This document shows, in pieces, positions 1-6,532 of a stretch of 6,698 nucleotides of DNA. Source of the stretch: an uncultured Phycisphaerales bacterium (GTDB taxonomy: Bacteria; Planctomycetota; Phycisphaerae; Phycisphaerales; SM1A02). The translations under genes were made by a program, and so were the position numbers. Location: the NCBI GenBank assembly GCA_946886375.1, contig CAMPIL010000202.1, forward strand, positions 1 through 6,698. Reading direction: 5' to 3'. The notes beneath the pieces were generated by a model. That model saw only the letters and a program-made list of their open reading frames with translations. It ran no database searches and was not told the origin of the DNA. Each line of letters starts with the position of its first letter. Within the stretch, counting starts at the first letter, position 1.

Positions 1-221
1 AGGCCGACCGAACCGACAACGTGCTGAAGAACGCGCCGCACACGATCGCGGCAATTGCATCCGACGGCTGGAAACACAGGTATTCGCGCGAGCAAGCCGC
101 GTTCCCCGCCGGCGCGCCGTGGCTGCGCGATCACAAGTTCTGGCCATCGGTCGGCCGCATCGACAATCCCTACGGCGACCGCAACCTGATGTGCACGTGT
201 CCGCCAATGGATGAACTGTGA
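1..221 (+). CDS. gcvP: Glycine dehydrogenase (decarboxylating), P-protein, C-terminal fragment
   Basis: This is the last 73 codons of a gene that begins outside the window; the reading frame is open from base 3 to a TGA at 219-221. The P-protein is the PLP-dependent subunit of the cytoplasmic glycine cleavage system: it decarboxylates glycine and passes the aminomethyl group to the lipoyl H-protein. The fragment carries the highly conserved end of the family: NAPHT, then [11 protein letters not shown], then [17 protein letters not shown] and CTCPP close to the stop. This ending is typical of the single-chain P-protein of about 950 residues rather than the split GcvPA/GcvPB form, so a fused enzyme is likely, although the rest is not visible. 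The PLP lysine lies upstream and cannot be checked. The gene faces the next gene tail to tail, with a hairpin between them. Confidence 0.95.
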   Translation, partial: ADRTDNVLKNAPHTIAAIASDGWKHRYSREQAAFPAGAPWLRDHKFWPSVGRIDNPYGDRNLMCTCPPMDEL

Positions 222-228
222 ACACAAC

Positions 229-273
229 GGCAGGCTGCTCCCTCGCCCTGAACGGGAGAGGGGATGATCTGCC
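229..273. terminator. Compound hairpin between convergent genes, likely bidirectional terminator
   Basis: The gap between two convergent stop codons (221 and 279) is almost filled by one inverted repeat. The inner stem pairs 239-248 with 254-263 around a five-base loop (249-253); it has one G/A mismatch and one G-T wobble. The outer stem pairs GGCAG at 229-233 with CTGCC at 269-273, separated from the inner stem by a symmetrical five-by-five internal loop. No U-run follows on either strand, so it is not a textbook intrinsic terminator. It may work in both directions with help from Rho, or protect the 3' ends of transcripts. The C-rich/G-rich core also looks like the dispersed palindromic repeats found between genes in some GC-rich genomes, which this window alone cannot test. 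Confidence 0.55.
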
Positions 274-278
274 GCGTC

Positions 279-1277
279 TTATCGATTTGCTTCCTGCAAC
301 TCGTCGTAAATCCCGCCCAGCGTGAGCGGGCGAATGCGTTCAAGTCCGTAATGCTTGAACTCTTCGGGATTCATCGCGGTCACCTCGTCGCGCGTCTTGC
401 CGTCTTTGATCGCCTGCGAAACGATTTCGCGCATGCGATCGAAGTAGGCGATCTGCTTGGGCAATGCGGTTTTGTCAGTGACTTCGCCGTGGCCGGGGAT
501 GATGATGGTCTTGTCATCGCCCAGTTTCATCGCTTCGCGCAGCGAGTGCTGCCAGCCCGCGGTGTTCGCCTTGGCGCTGCGGTCGATGAAGGGATGCACG
601 TTGTGGAACAGCAGATCGCCCATGTGCATGATGTTGTGGCGTGGCAGGAAGACGACGATGTCGTTGTCGGTGTGCCCGTTGCCGAAGTGATAGCACTGCG
701 CGGTCACCCCACCCTGGTCGATGATCGTCACGCCGTCGGCGAGTTCCTGGCTGGCCTGGAATTGCTCGGCCTTCATGGCCTTGACGCGCTGGGCGGTTTC
801 GTTCGCGGACTTGATCTTCTCAGGGTCAGCGTTGGATTCGGCCAACTCGCTGGCGTGCTCCTGCGCCCCCTGCGCGTAGCGAGGCAGGTTGGCGGGAATG
901 CGCGGATTGAAGTTGCGGTGCGCCGCGATGCGCGCTGCATCCGAAAAAACCCAGTTCCCGCCTGAGTGATCCGCATGATGATGCGTGTTGATGAGCAGTG
1001 CGGGGTTGCGCCCCAGGAGCGACTGCACATCCGCCGCGAGTTCCGTCGCGGTGTGCGCGAACTTGGCGTCCACCATCAGCGGGCCTTCATCGGTGGGGAC
1101 GATCAGCACGTTTCCGCCGTCGTTGATCGTGCCGATGACGTATGCCCCGCCGGGCAGAGTCTTGTTCGCGAAGTTGGTTTTCGTCTGTAGCCATGCTGCG
1201 CGTGCGATGCGGGGAATGGAACCCAGCGCGGCCGTGGCCCCGATCGCCTGCAGGAATTCTCGCCGTGAGTGTCGCAT
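279..1277 (-). CDS. Tat-exported MBL-fold metallo-hydrolase
   Basis: This 332-residue protein is a metallo-beta-lactamase-fold hydrolase probably exported folded by the Tat system. Residues 4-8 are SRREF, a twin-arginine motif, followed by a short hydrophobic stretch and a likely cleavage site after ARA at residue 27. The HxHxDH motif is at residues 99-104. The remaining metal ligands fit H202 (in GHTDND), D221 (in MGD) and H263 (in PGHG), so a binuclear site looks complete. D221 sits where class B1 beta-lactamases have cysteine, which argues against a classic B1 enzyme; the pattern suits the broad SoxH or quinoprotein-relay-like MBL group. The substrate is unknown. An in-frame ATG 27 codons upstream exists, but the start at 1277 is chosen because AGGAG lies seven bases before it and it places the Tat motif at the N terminus. 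Length is normal for the family. Confidence 0.93.
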   Translation of the reverse strand: MRHSRREFLQAIGATAALGSIPRIARAAWLQTKTNFANKTLPGGAYVIGTINDGGNVLIVPTDEGPLMVDAKFAHTATELAADVQSLLGRNPALLINTHHHADHSGGNWVFSDAARIAAHRNFNPRIPANLPRYAQGAQEHASELAESNADPEKIKSANETAQRVKAMKAEQFQASQELADGVTIIDQGGVTAQCYHFGNGHTDNDIVVFLPRHNIMHMGDLLFHNVHPFIDRSAKANTAGWQHSLREAMKLGDDKTIIIPGHGEVTDKTALPKQIAYFDRMREIVSQAIKDGKTRDEVTAMNPEEFKHYGLERIRPLTLGGIYDELQEANR

Positions 1278-1284
1278 TGGAAAT

Positions 1285-1289
1285 CTCCT
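1285..1289 (-). promoter_or_regulatory. Ribosome binding site that fixes the MBL hydrolase start
   Basis: On the - strand this reads AGGAG, seven bases upstream of the ATG at 1277. It is the strongest Shine-Dalgarno match in the window and decides against the longer reading frame beginning at 1358, which would put 27 non-signal-like residues in front of the Tat motif. Confidence 0.8.
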
Positions 1290-1369
1290 GAATGTGGCGA
1301 GATTCATCATATCGCGCCCCGCAGAAGTCGAACCGGCTTGCTGCTCGTTGGGTATCATTCACTGCACAC

Positions 1370-1373
1370 GAGG
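1370..1373 (+). promoter_or_regulatory. Ribosome binding site deciding the membrane protein start
   Basis: GAGG lies five bases before the ATG at 1379. It is short, but it supports this start over the in-frame ATG at 1292, which has no comparable sequence upstream and would add a polar 29-residue extension. Confidence 0.5.
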
Positions 1374-1378
1374 CGCCG

Positions 1379-1828
1379 ATGACAAATGCATCCTCCGCAA
1401 CCCAGGCTCGCACACAAGTCTTCTTCATGCTGTTGAGCGCCGGGATTTTTGCGTACTTTGGATTTGCGACGACGTGGATTTACACGGGCGTGAACGGCCA
1501 GTTTCTTCTGTTTGTCGTGCTGCTGGATTGGACGCTGAAGATCACGGCAATTGCATTCGGCGTCAGCGCCCTCTTGACGCTCGTGCAGCCATTTGCAGGC
1601 AATCTGGTCTACTCCGTCTCCGGCCTCCTGAGCGCAGCGATGTTCGCCATTGTTGCGGTGCTGGACATCCTGGATCAACAACACACCGCGATGTCGCCGG
1701 TGCTCTTGTTCATCTTCGCGGCATGGAACGGCTACGGGTCATGGACGGGTTTGCAGGAGGCGCTTGCCTTGCGCGGTTCCTTGGCGTCGCCGCGACCCTC
1801 AGACGCGTTCATCCAGCCGCCGAATTGA
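1379..1828 (+). CDS. Small integral membrane protein, four predicted TM segments, unknown function
   Basis: I do not recognise a named family for this 149-residue protein. It has a short polar N terminus, then hydrophobic stretches at about residues 13-34, 42-68, 75-96 and 104-122, and a polar tail rich in Ser and Pro. Charged residues are few and lie between the helices (D50, K54, D96, D99). No signal peptide cleavage site, cysteine pair or catalytic motif stands out. The frame is open from 1292, but the start at 1379 is preferred because GAGG ends five bases upstream and the earlier codons would overlap the promoter region. The stop is only four bases before the next start, so the two genes are probably co-transcribed and perhaps translationally coupled. 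This suggests a shared role in the inner membrane or envelope, which is inference from position only. Confidence 0.8.
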   Translation: MTNASSATQARTQVFFMLLSAGIFAYFGFATTWIYTGVNGQFLLFVVLLDWTLKITAIAFGVSALLTLVQPFAGNLVYSVSGLLSAAMFAIVAVLDILDQQHTAMSPVLLFIFAAWNGYGSWTGLQEALALRGSLASPRPSDAFIQPPN

Positions 1829-1832
1829 ACGC

Positions 1833-3431
1833 ATGAACCGCAGCAGGTCCAGGTTGGCCATCGGCATCGCGCTGTGCCTGCTCATTATCGGCACAGTGTT
1901 GTTCTTCGCGCGGCGGCATGGCGAAACGGGTGTTGTGGATTCGCTGCGCGCGCTCGTCACCGACACGAAAAAGGCGATTGAAAACTGGTGCGGCGATCAA
2001 CTGCTCGCCGTGGCGCGGGGCCATCTCAATCCTGATGTGTCCTTCGACAGCCTCGTGTACGAGTACCCCGCGACAGTCGTGCTCAGCAATTTCCGGCTGA
2101 GCAGCGAGGGGATCACGATTGTCGAGGCGTCGTCGTTGCGCGTCGAACTGACGGAAATCCCTGAATCCGGAAAGCCGATCGTCATTCAAACTGTTGAACT
2201 CTTCGACCCCACCGTGCGATTGATCCGGCGGCCCGATGGCGGTCTGGTTGGTTTCAGCAATTTGCTCCGCCGCGCCGGCTCGGCCTCAACAACTCAAGCC
2301 GACCGCCCTCGCTTGAGCGATGTCTTTGCAATCCGGCGATTGGGCGTGGTCAACGGTTCAATGGAATACCAAGTTCCAGATCGCCCGCCGATGACGCTGC
2401 ATCAATTGACATTCGATCTCGCCAGCAAACCTGCGGATGGGGCATCGGAGGCTGGCTGGTACACGATCGATGCGCAGTTCGCGCGGGCGCCAGTGTTCCT
2501 CTGCGAACTGTATGGCCGATTAAACATTGACTCAGCGGTGCTTGCGATCAGCGAATCGACGGTGCGCATGGCGTTGAACGAATCGCAATACAGCACGCTG
2601 CCGCCACAGTTGCAGTCCTTTGTTCGCGAGCATGAGATGACTGGTGATCTCTCGATACGCATGAACGGAGAAATTCCATTGCGGCGCGGCTCTGACATGC
2701 GCTTGGATTTTTCGACGCGGTTGACCGGTGGGCACATGGCCTTGGGCGACTACGTACTGCCCGTGCAGTCGCTGGATATCTCAGGCCTGCTCAGCGAGCG
2801 CACCTTGACCATTCAGCCGCTTGAGTACCGCGGCCTGGGTGGAAGTCTGGTCATGAACGGCAGCGCGACACTGTCGGAACCGTACTCGGCACAGATGTCG
2901 ATCGACATGAAAGGCGTGCGCATCGAGGACGCATTGCGACCGCCGGCCGATGCGCCGCCCAAGTACGCCGGAGAAATCGACCTGACGGCGAATGTGACTG
3001 CCAAGTTGCGCAGCCTTGAGCAGAGTCTTTCCGGAATGGGAAAACTCGCCGTGGGCAAGGGCAGGCTCGTCAACCTCCCAGCGGTGCGCAAACTCACCGA
3101 GATCGCCACGCGCGTCACGGGCGAAACGGGACCGAACGATCGTGGCACGGCTGATGTGCGCTTGAGCGGTGATCGCGTGGAACTCACGAACATCGATTTT
3201 GTCAGCGGACTATTGGCCGTGCGGGGCGAGGGCAGTATCCACTTTGATTCCACGCTGAACTTTCGCCTGAACGCCGGCCCGTTTGAGCGTGTGCAAGGCC
3301 AACTGGGTCAGGTCGGGCGATGGCTGGCGAAAGTGACCGATAAACTCGTCGCGTATTACGTCCGAGGCACTCTGGCGGAGCCGGTCGTTTCGGTAAAACC
3401 GCTGGATCTGCGCGGTTCTGAAGGTCAATAA
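1833..3431 (+). CDS. Membrane-anchored AsmA-like protein
   Basis: This 532-residue protein resembles the AsmA-like group of large envelope proteins, some members of which are implicated in lipid transport or outer-membrane homeostasis. An uncleaved hydrophobic anchor at residues 8-26, with Arg before and after, leaves nearly all of the protein outside the cytoplasm. The early part (about 65-145) has alternating beta-strand character with the typical phrase FDPTVRLIRRPDGGLVGFSN. The C-terminal third (about 375-525) looks like an AsmA-like C-terminal region: GKGRLVNLPAVRKLTEI, then VELTNIDFVSGLLAVRGEG, FDSTLNFRLN and a final VRGTLAEPVVSVKP. The frame is open from 1650, but those codons overlap the preceding gene and read as Arg/Ser/Cys-rich out-of-frame sequence. 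The ATG at 1833 gives a proper anchor and sits four bases after the previous stop, with no strong ribosome site, which fits translational coupling. Family assignment is by pattern; the substrate is unknown. Confidence 0.85.
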   Translation: MNRSRSRLAIGIALCLLIIGTVLFFARRHGETGVVDSLRALVTDTKKAIENWCGDQLLAVARGHLNPDVSFDSLVYEYPATVVLSNFRLSSEGITIVEASSLRVELTEIPESGKPIVIQTVELFDPTVRLIRRPDGGLVGFSNLLRRAGSASTTQADRPRLSDVFAIRRLGVVNGSMEYQVPDRPPMTLHQLTFDLASKPADGASEAGWYTIDAQFARAPVFLCELYGRLNIDSAVLAISESTVRMALNESQYSTLPPQLQSFVREHEMTGDLSIRMNGEIPLRRGSDMRLDFSTRLTGGHMALGDYVLPVQSLDISGLLSERTLTIQPLEYRGLGGSLVMNGSATLSEPYSAQMSIDMKGVRIEDALRPPADAPPKYAGEIDLTANVTAKLRSLEQSLSGMGKLAVGKGRLVNLPAVRKLTEIATRVTGETGPNDRGTADVRLSGDRVELTNIDFVSGLLAVRGEGSIHFDSTLNFRLNAGPFERVQGQLGQVGRWLAKVTDKLVAYYVRGTLAEPVVSVKPLDLRGSEGQ

Positions 3432-3532
3432 GGCTTGGCGAGCGCTGATTTCATCACAGCATTCGTGTGGCACTGACCAAGAGCATCAACTGGACCGATG
3501 ATTGCGATAAGAGACGATCGGCTCGCAGTGCC

Positions 3533-3540
3533 GGAAGGGG
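3533..3540 (+). promoter_or_regulatory. Ribosome binding site deciding the first PilZ start
   Basis: The purine run GGAAGGGG ends eight bases before the ATG at 3549. It favours that start over the in-frame ATG at 3498, as does the match in length and alignment with the neighbouring paralogue. Confidence 0.65.
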
Positions 3541-3548
3541 ATGGGAGC

Positions 3549-3995
3549 ATGGGCACGAAGAATCAGGAATTAGCGGACTACTTCATTGATGCGGCTGAAG
3601 GCAAGCGCAGTGGCGCGGTCGCCGGCTCGGATCGCCGCATCAAGAAGCGCGTGCCCTACAACGCGCTGGTGGCGATCGTGCTTGTAGGTCCCACGGGCCA
3701 GCGCGGACAGCCGATCGTCTTGCGGGCCAAGGACCTTTCGCTGGGAGGGCTTTGCGTGCTCAGCCGGACGATGATGTATCCCGGCTCGCGCGGCGCTGTG
3801 CAACTGGTTCGCTCCACGGGCGACGTGGCGCTGGTCGGCGTGGAAGTCCGCCACTGCCGCTATTCCGGCGACATGCAGCATCAGGTGGGATTGCAGTTTG
3901 TTCCCATGGCCGCGGAACTGTCCAGTGACTCATTCCTCGACAAGACCGGACGCATGGCTCTGTTGGATCCGTCGCTGAAGGCCGATGCAGCCTGA
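3549..3995 (+). CDS. Single-domain PilZ protein, first of a tandem pair
   Basis: This 148-residue cytoplasmic protein is a PilZ domain, the common receptor for cyclic di-GMP. The two nucleotide-contacting motifs are intact: RxxxR at residues 30-34 (RIKKR) and DxSxxG at 62-67 (DLSLGG). Between and after them lie beta strands expected of the barrel (VAIVLV, PIVLRAKD, GAVQLVRS, VALVGVEV, HQVGLQF). About 25 residues precede the domain and a short tail, ending GRMALLDPSL, follows it; both recur in the paralogue. There is no output, receiver or GGDEF/EAL domain, so it would act by binding a partner. The start at 3549 is preferred over the in-frame ATG at 3498 because of the purine-rich ribosome site and because it aligns exactly with the paralogue's start. 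It lies 117 bases after the AsmA-like gene, so it could share that transcript or have its own promoter. Target unknown. Confidence 0.93.
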   Translation: MGTKNQELADYFIDAAEGKRSGAVAGSDRRIKKRVPYNALVAIVLVGPTGQRGQPIVLRAKDLSLGGLCVLSRTMMYPGSRGAVQLVRSTGDVALVGVEVRHCRYSGDMQHQVGLQFVPMAAELSSDSFLDKTGRMALLDPSLKADAA

Positions 3996-4085
3996 ATCTG
4001 TTCGAGTGCTGCCTCGTGAATCCGCACAGTTTTCAGTTGACTCCGGCCGATATCCGGTCCTGTCGTCTTGTCCAATGGATGATGC

Positions 4086-4089
4086 GGAG
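4086..4089 (+). promoter_or_regulatory. Ribosome binding site supporting a GTG start
   Basis: GGAG ends eight bases before the GTG at 4098. No in-frame ATG gives a sensible N terminus nearby, and a start here makes the protein align residue for residue with its upstream paralogue. Confidence 0.65.
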
Positions 4090-4097
4090 CCTGTCGC

Positions 4098-4547
4098 GTG
4101 ACCAACCCGAAACGACCGTTCACCGATCGCCTGATTGACGTTGCCGCGGGCTATGAGCCCATGCAGGCGGTGCTGGCCGATCGCCGATCCAAAAAGCGAC
4201 TTCCGTACCACGCCTATGTCGCCATGCTTCTGGTCGCGCCGACGGGCGAGCGCGGCAGGCCGGTGGTGGTTCGAGCGCGCGATATTTCGATCGACGGCAT
4301 CAGCGTCGTCGGACGGCAGATGATCTATCCCGGCTCGCAGGGCGCTTTGCAACTGGTGCGGTCCGATGGCAGCGCGGCGGTGGTGGGGGTGACCGTGAAA
4401 GCCAGCCGCTACGTCGGCGATATGAAGCACCACACCGGGATGGCGTTCAGCCCGCTCCCTCAGGGCATCTCCGCCAAGGAATTCGTGGGCAAGGACGGCC
4501 GGCTGCTGCTGCTGGACCCGCGTTTGCGCGAAAACGTGGACGCGTGA
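4098..4547 (+). CDS. Single-domain PilZ protein, second of a tandem pair
   Basis: This 149-residue protein is a second stand-alone PilZ domain. RxxxR is at residues 30-34 (RSKKR) and DxSxxG at 62-67 (DISIDG), the same positions as in the upstream copy, so c-di-GMP binding should be retained. The two proteins align without a gap over 148 residues with about 70 identities (47%, counted by eye). The best-kept blocks are residues 32-60, 73-100 and the tail GRLLLLDPRL; the first 27 residues and the stretch 120-130 differ most. It starts with GTG, backed by a ribosome site, and lies 102 bases after the first copy on the same strand. This is an old local duplication whose copies have diverged at the surface, probably towards different partners or affinities; that last point is inference. 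Confidence 0.93.
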   Translation: MTNPKRPFTDRLIDVAAGYEPMQAVLADRRSKKRLPYHAYVAMLLVAPTGERGRPVVVRARDISIDGISVVGRQMIYPGSQGALQLVRSDGSAAVVGVTVKASRYVGDMKHHTGMAFSPLPQGISAKEFVGKDGRLLLLDPRLRENVDA

Positions 4548-4638
4548 TTGCGGCCCATATGGTGCGCCCGGCGGATTGACGCAAGTGTCGAAAACACGCT
4601 TCCTGTGATGGATCGCCAACGAATCGGCAAAGTTGGAC

Positions 4639-4644
4639 TAGAAT
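4639..4644 (+). promoter_or_regulatory. Candidate -10 box before lysA
   Basis: TAGAAT matches the sigma-70 -10 consensus in five of six bases and lies 26 bases before the lysA ATG, which would give a leader of roughly 20 bases. I see no good -35 hexamer at 16-18 bases upstream, so the call is weak. It would make lysA independent of the PilZ pair, whose last stop is 123 bases before the lysA start. Confidence 0.3.
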
Positions 4645-4670
4645 CCCGCCCTCAACGCGGACCAACTTCC

Positions 4671-5972
4671 ATGGATTATTTTTCTTACCAGAACGGTGAA
4701 TTGCATTGCGAAGACGTTGCCGTGAGCAAAGTCGCGCAGCAGTTCGGCACGCCCTGCTACCTGTATTCCAAGGCGACCTTGATCGATCACTACGATCGAA
4801 TCGCCACGGCCTTTGCGGAACTCCATCCGCTGATCTGCTTCTCGATCAAGAGTTGCTCGAATGTTTCCATCTGCCGCGTGCTTGCCGAGCGAGGCGCGGG
4901 GATGGACCTGGTAAGCGGCGGCGAGTTGCACCGGGCAATGGCGGCGGGCGTCTCGCCGGACCAGTGCGTGTACGCGGGCGTTGGAAAAACCGATGATGAA
5001 ATCCGGCAGGCGATTGCCGCGGGCGTGGGTTGGTTCAACGTTGAATCGGAAGCCGAGTTCGAGAACATCAGCGCGATTGCCGCCTCGATGAACGCGCAGT
5101 GCCGTGCCGCGCTTCGCGTCAATCCCGACGTCGATCCCAAGACCCACCGCTACACCTCGACGGGGAAGAAGGAAACCAAGTTCGGCGTGGACATCGAACG
5201 AGCCAAGGCGTTCTTTCACGCCTACGGCCGCGATCGCCACTGCCTGTTGCGCGGCATTCATTTGCACATCGGTTCGCCGGTCTACGCGGTCGAGCCCTAC
5301 GTCCAGGCCGTTGAAAAGGCGACGCGACTGATCGATGAACTGAGTGTTGATGGATTCGAAGTCACGATGCTTGATCTGGGAGGTGGATTCGGCGCGGATT
5401 ACGAATCCGAGCAATCGCCGCTGGCCAGCGACTACGCGAAGTACATCGTGCCGCTCCTGAAAGACCGCGTGAAGCGGGGCTTGCAGATCGTGCTGGAGCC
5501 GGGGCGCACCATTGTCGCCAACGCCGGGATTCTGCTGGTGCGAGTGCTGTACGTGAAGACATCGGGCGACAAGACGTTCGCGATTTGCGATGGGGGAATG
5601 AACGACCTGATCCGGCCGTCGCATTACGGGTCGTTCCACTTCATCTGGCCCGCCAAAGTTCAGGCTCAGCACGTTCCGACGCGGAGGCTGAAGAACATGG
5701 ATGTGCCTGGACTGGTTCCGATGGACGTGGTGGGTCCGATTTGCGAGAGCGGCGATTTTCTTGCGCTGGATCGCCCGCTTCCGTCACTGAAACGAGGTGA
5801 TCTCCTGGCAGTTTTCAGCACCGGGGCATATGGGATGGCGATGGCGAGCCGATATAACTCCATGCCGCTGCCTGCGGAAGTGCTGGTTGATGGCGATCAG
5901 AGCGAACTGATCCGCAGGCGCGAGACGTATGAAGATTTGACGATGCACGAGGCAGTCGGAGCAGGGCACTAG
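4671..5972 (+). CDS. lysA: Diaminopimelate decarboxylase
   Basis: LysA removes CO2 from meso-diaminopimelate to give L-lysine, the last step of the lysine pathway, in the cytoplasm. At 433 residues it has the usual length for this fold-type III PLP enzyme. K60 in FSIKSCSN is the expected Schiff-base lysine; the more common context is AVKANxN. Next come GAGMDLVSGGEL (75-86), the HLHIGS segment (197-202), the phosphate-binding GGGFG (237-241), EPGRT (276-280), MNDLIRP (310-316), the CESGD active-site cysteine segment (358-362) from the partner subunit, and GAYGMAMASRYN (385-396). All key residues are present, and MNDLIRP and CESGD favour LysA over arginine or ornithine decarboxylases. The frame is open from 4548, but the ATG at 4671 gives the normal N terminus; no strong ribosome site is seen. 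No other lysine genes are adjacent. Confidence 0.97.
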   Translation: MDYFSYQNGELHCEDVAVSKVAQQFGTPCYLYSKATLIDHYDRIATAFAELHPLICFSIKSCSNVSICRVLAERGAGMDLVSGGELHRAMAAGVSPDQCVYAGVGKTDDEIRQAIAAGVGWFNVESEAEFENISAIAASMNAQCRAALRVNPDVDPKTHRYTSTGKKETKFGVDIERAKAFFHAYGRDRHCLLRGIHLHIGSPVYAVEPYVQAVEKATRLIDELSVDGFEVTMLDLGGGFGADYESEQSPLASDYAKYIVPLLKDRVKRGLQIVLEPGRTIVANAGILLVRVLYVKTSGDKTFAICDGGMNDLIRPSHYGSFHFIWPAKVQAQHVPTRRLKNMDVPGLVPMDVVGPICESGDFLALDRPLPSLKRGDLLAVFSTGAYGMAMASRYNSMPLPAEVLVDGDQSELIRRRETYEDLTMHEAVGAGH

Positions 5973-6070
5973 CATTGGGCATCAGTCGCAGTAAGGCGGT
6001 CCAAGCCGTTGGTTGAATTTGACGCTCGAAACTTGAAGTCCCGCACCTGATTGGCGCCCGGTGATTTCCC

Positions 6071-6532
6071 ATGATTCGCCGCGAAGATGATGGAATCTGG
6101 ATTACGCTGCGTGAGACCATCGCGATGCATCACGATGAGGTTTTCGCGTGTCTGACCACGCCCGAAGGTCTCAGCCGATGGTTTCCTGTCGATGCGGAAG
6201 TCGACCTTCGCCAGGGCGGCAGCATCGTGCTGTGCTGGGACAAGGACTGCACCAAGACATCCACGATCGCGATTCTGGATTACGACGCAGGCGGATCGAT
6301 TGTCTGGGATTGGTACGCCGACTACAACGACATGCACGCGCCGGTGTACTGGAAGGTGAAGCCGAGCGTCGAAAAGGGAGCGAGAATCGAGCTGCGGCAG
6401 GGCCCGTTCAAGGAAGACGTCGAATCGCTGCTCGCCATGGCTCAGGAAGCCGAAAGTTGGCGCTGGCAGTTGTGCAATCTCCGGTCGGTCCTGGAGGTCA
6501 AGCACGACATGCGCGCCGTTCGGCCGTTGTAA
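6071..6532 (+). CDS. SRPBCC (AHSA1-type) domain protein
   Basis: This 153-residue protein is a single SRPBCC-fold domain of the Aha1-like (AHSA1) group, a helix-grip fold with a hydrophobic cavity that binds small ligands or partner proteins. Visible hallmarks are ITLRETIAMHHDEVFACLTT leading into PEGLSRWFP (residues 31-39), the strand DAEVDLRQGGSI, a mid-protein IVWDWYADY, and the C-terminal helix around ESWRWQLCNLRSVLE (128-142) that closes the cavity, ending in KHDMRAVRPL. No signal peptide or membrane segment is present, so it should be cytoplasmic. The ligand is not predictable from the sequence. The ATG at 6071 lacks a clear ribosome site but gives the usual N terminus. It starts 98 bases after lysA on the same strand and could be read from the lysA promoter; a functional link to lysine synthesis is not suggested by the family. 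Confidence 0.88.
   Translation: MIRREDDGIWITLRETIAMHHDEVFACLTTPEGLSRWFPVDAEVDLRQGGSIVLCWDKDCTKTSTIAILDYDAGGSIVWDWYADYNDMHAPVYWKVKPSVEKGARIELRQGPFKEDVESLLAMAQEAESWRWQLCNLRSVLEVKHDMRAVRPL

Larger units (their letters stand above)
1278..1378. promoter_or_regulatory. Divergent promoter region with two candidate -10 boxes
   Basis: This 101-base gap separates two divergently transcribed genes and must hold their start signals unless they are read from further away. On the - strand TATGAT (1311 down to 1306) matches the sigma-70 -10 consensus in five of six bases and lies about 30 bases before the hydrolase ATG; TTCGAC (1332 down to 1327) is a possible but poorly spaced -35 (15 bases). On the + strand TATCAT (1353-1358) also matches five of six and lies 20 bases before the ATG at 1379; no convincing -35 accompanies it. 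No clear operator palindrome is seen. These are matches by eye only. Confidence 0.35.

Noticed and set aside
264..965. 233-codon open frame on the + strand opposite the MBL hydrolase
   Set aside because: It is the antisense of a gene with complete catalytic motifs, its residues show no recognisable domain, and long antisense frames are common in GC-rich coding DNA.
1650..1832. N-terminal extension of the AsmA-like protein
   Set aside because: These 61 codons overlap the membrane protein gene and read as Arg/Ser/Cys-rich out-of-frame sequence; the ATG at 1833 restores a normal membrane anchor.
985..1836. 283-codon open frame on the + strand spanning the divergent promoter region
   Set aside because: It covers parts of two better-supported genes in other frames plus the gap between them, and its composition is not protein-like.
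3473..3502. Possible promoter (CTGACC and GATGAT, 18 bases apart) before the first PilZ gene
   Set aside because: Each hexamer matches only four of six consensus positions, which is expected by chance in a gap of this size.
4021..4070. TCCGG repeated near CCGATAT between the two PilZ genes, resembling a hairpin
   Set aside because: The pairing is only four bases with bulges; it is mostly a direct repeat and not a stable stem.
3930..4619. 229-codon open frame on the - strand across the second PilZ gene
   Set aside because: It runs opposite a motif-complete PilZ gene and the translation is Arg/His-rich with no family resemblance.
4638..5672. 344-codon open frame on the - strand opposite lysA
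   Set aside because: It lies over unmistakable lysA sequence; its Arg/His/Gln-rich composition is typical of a shadow frame and no motif is seen.
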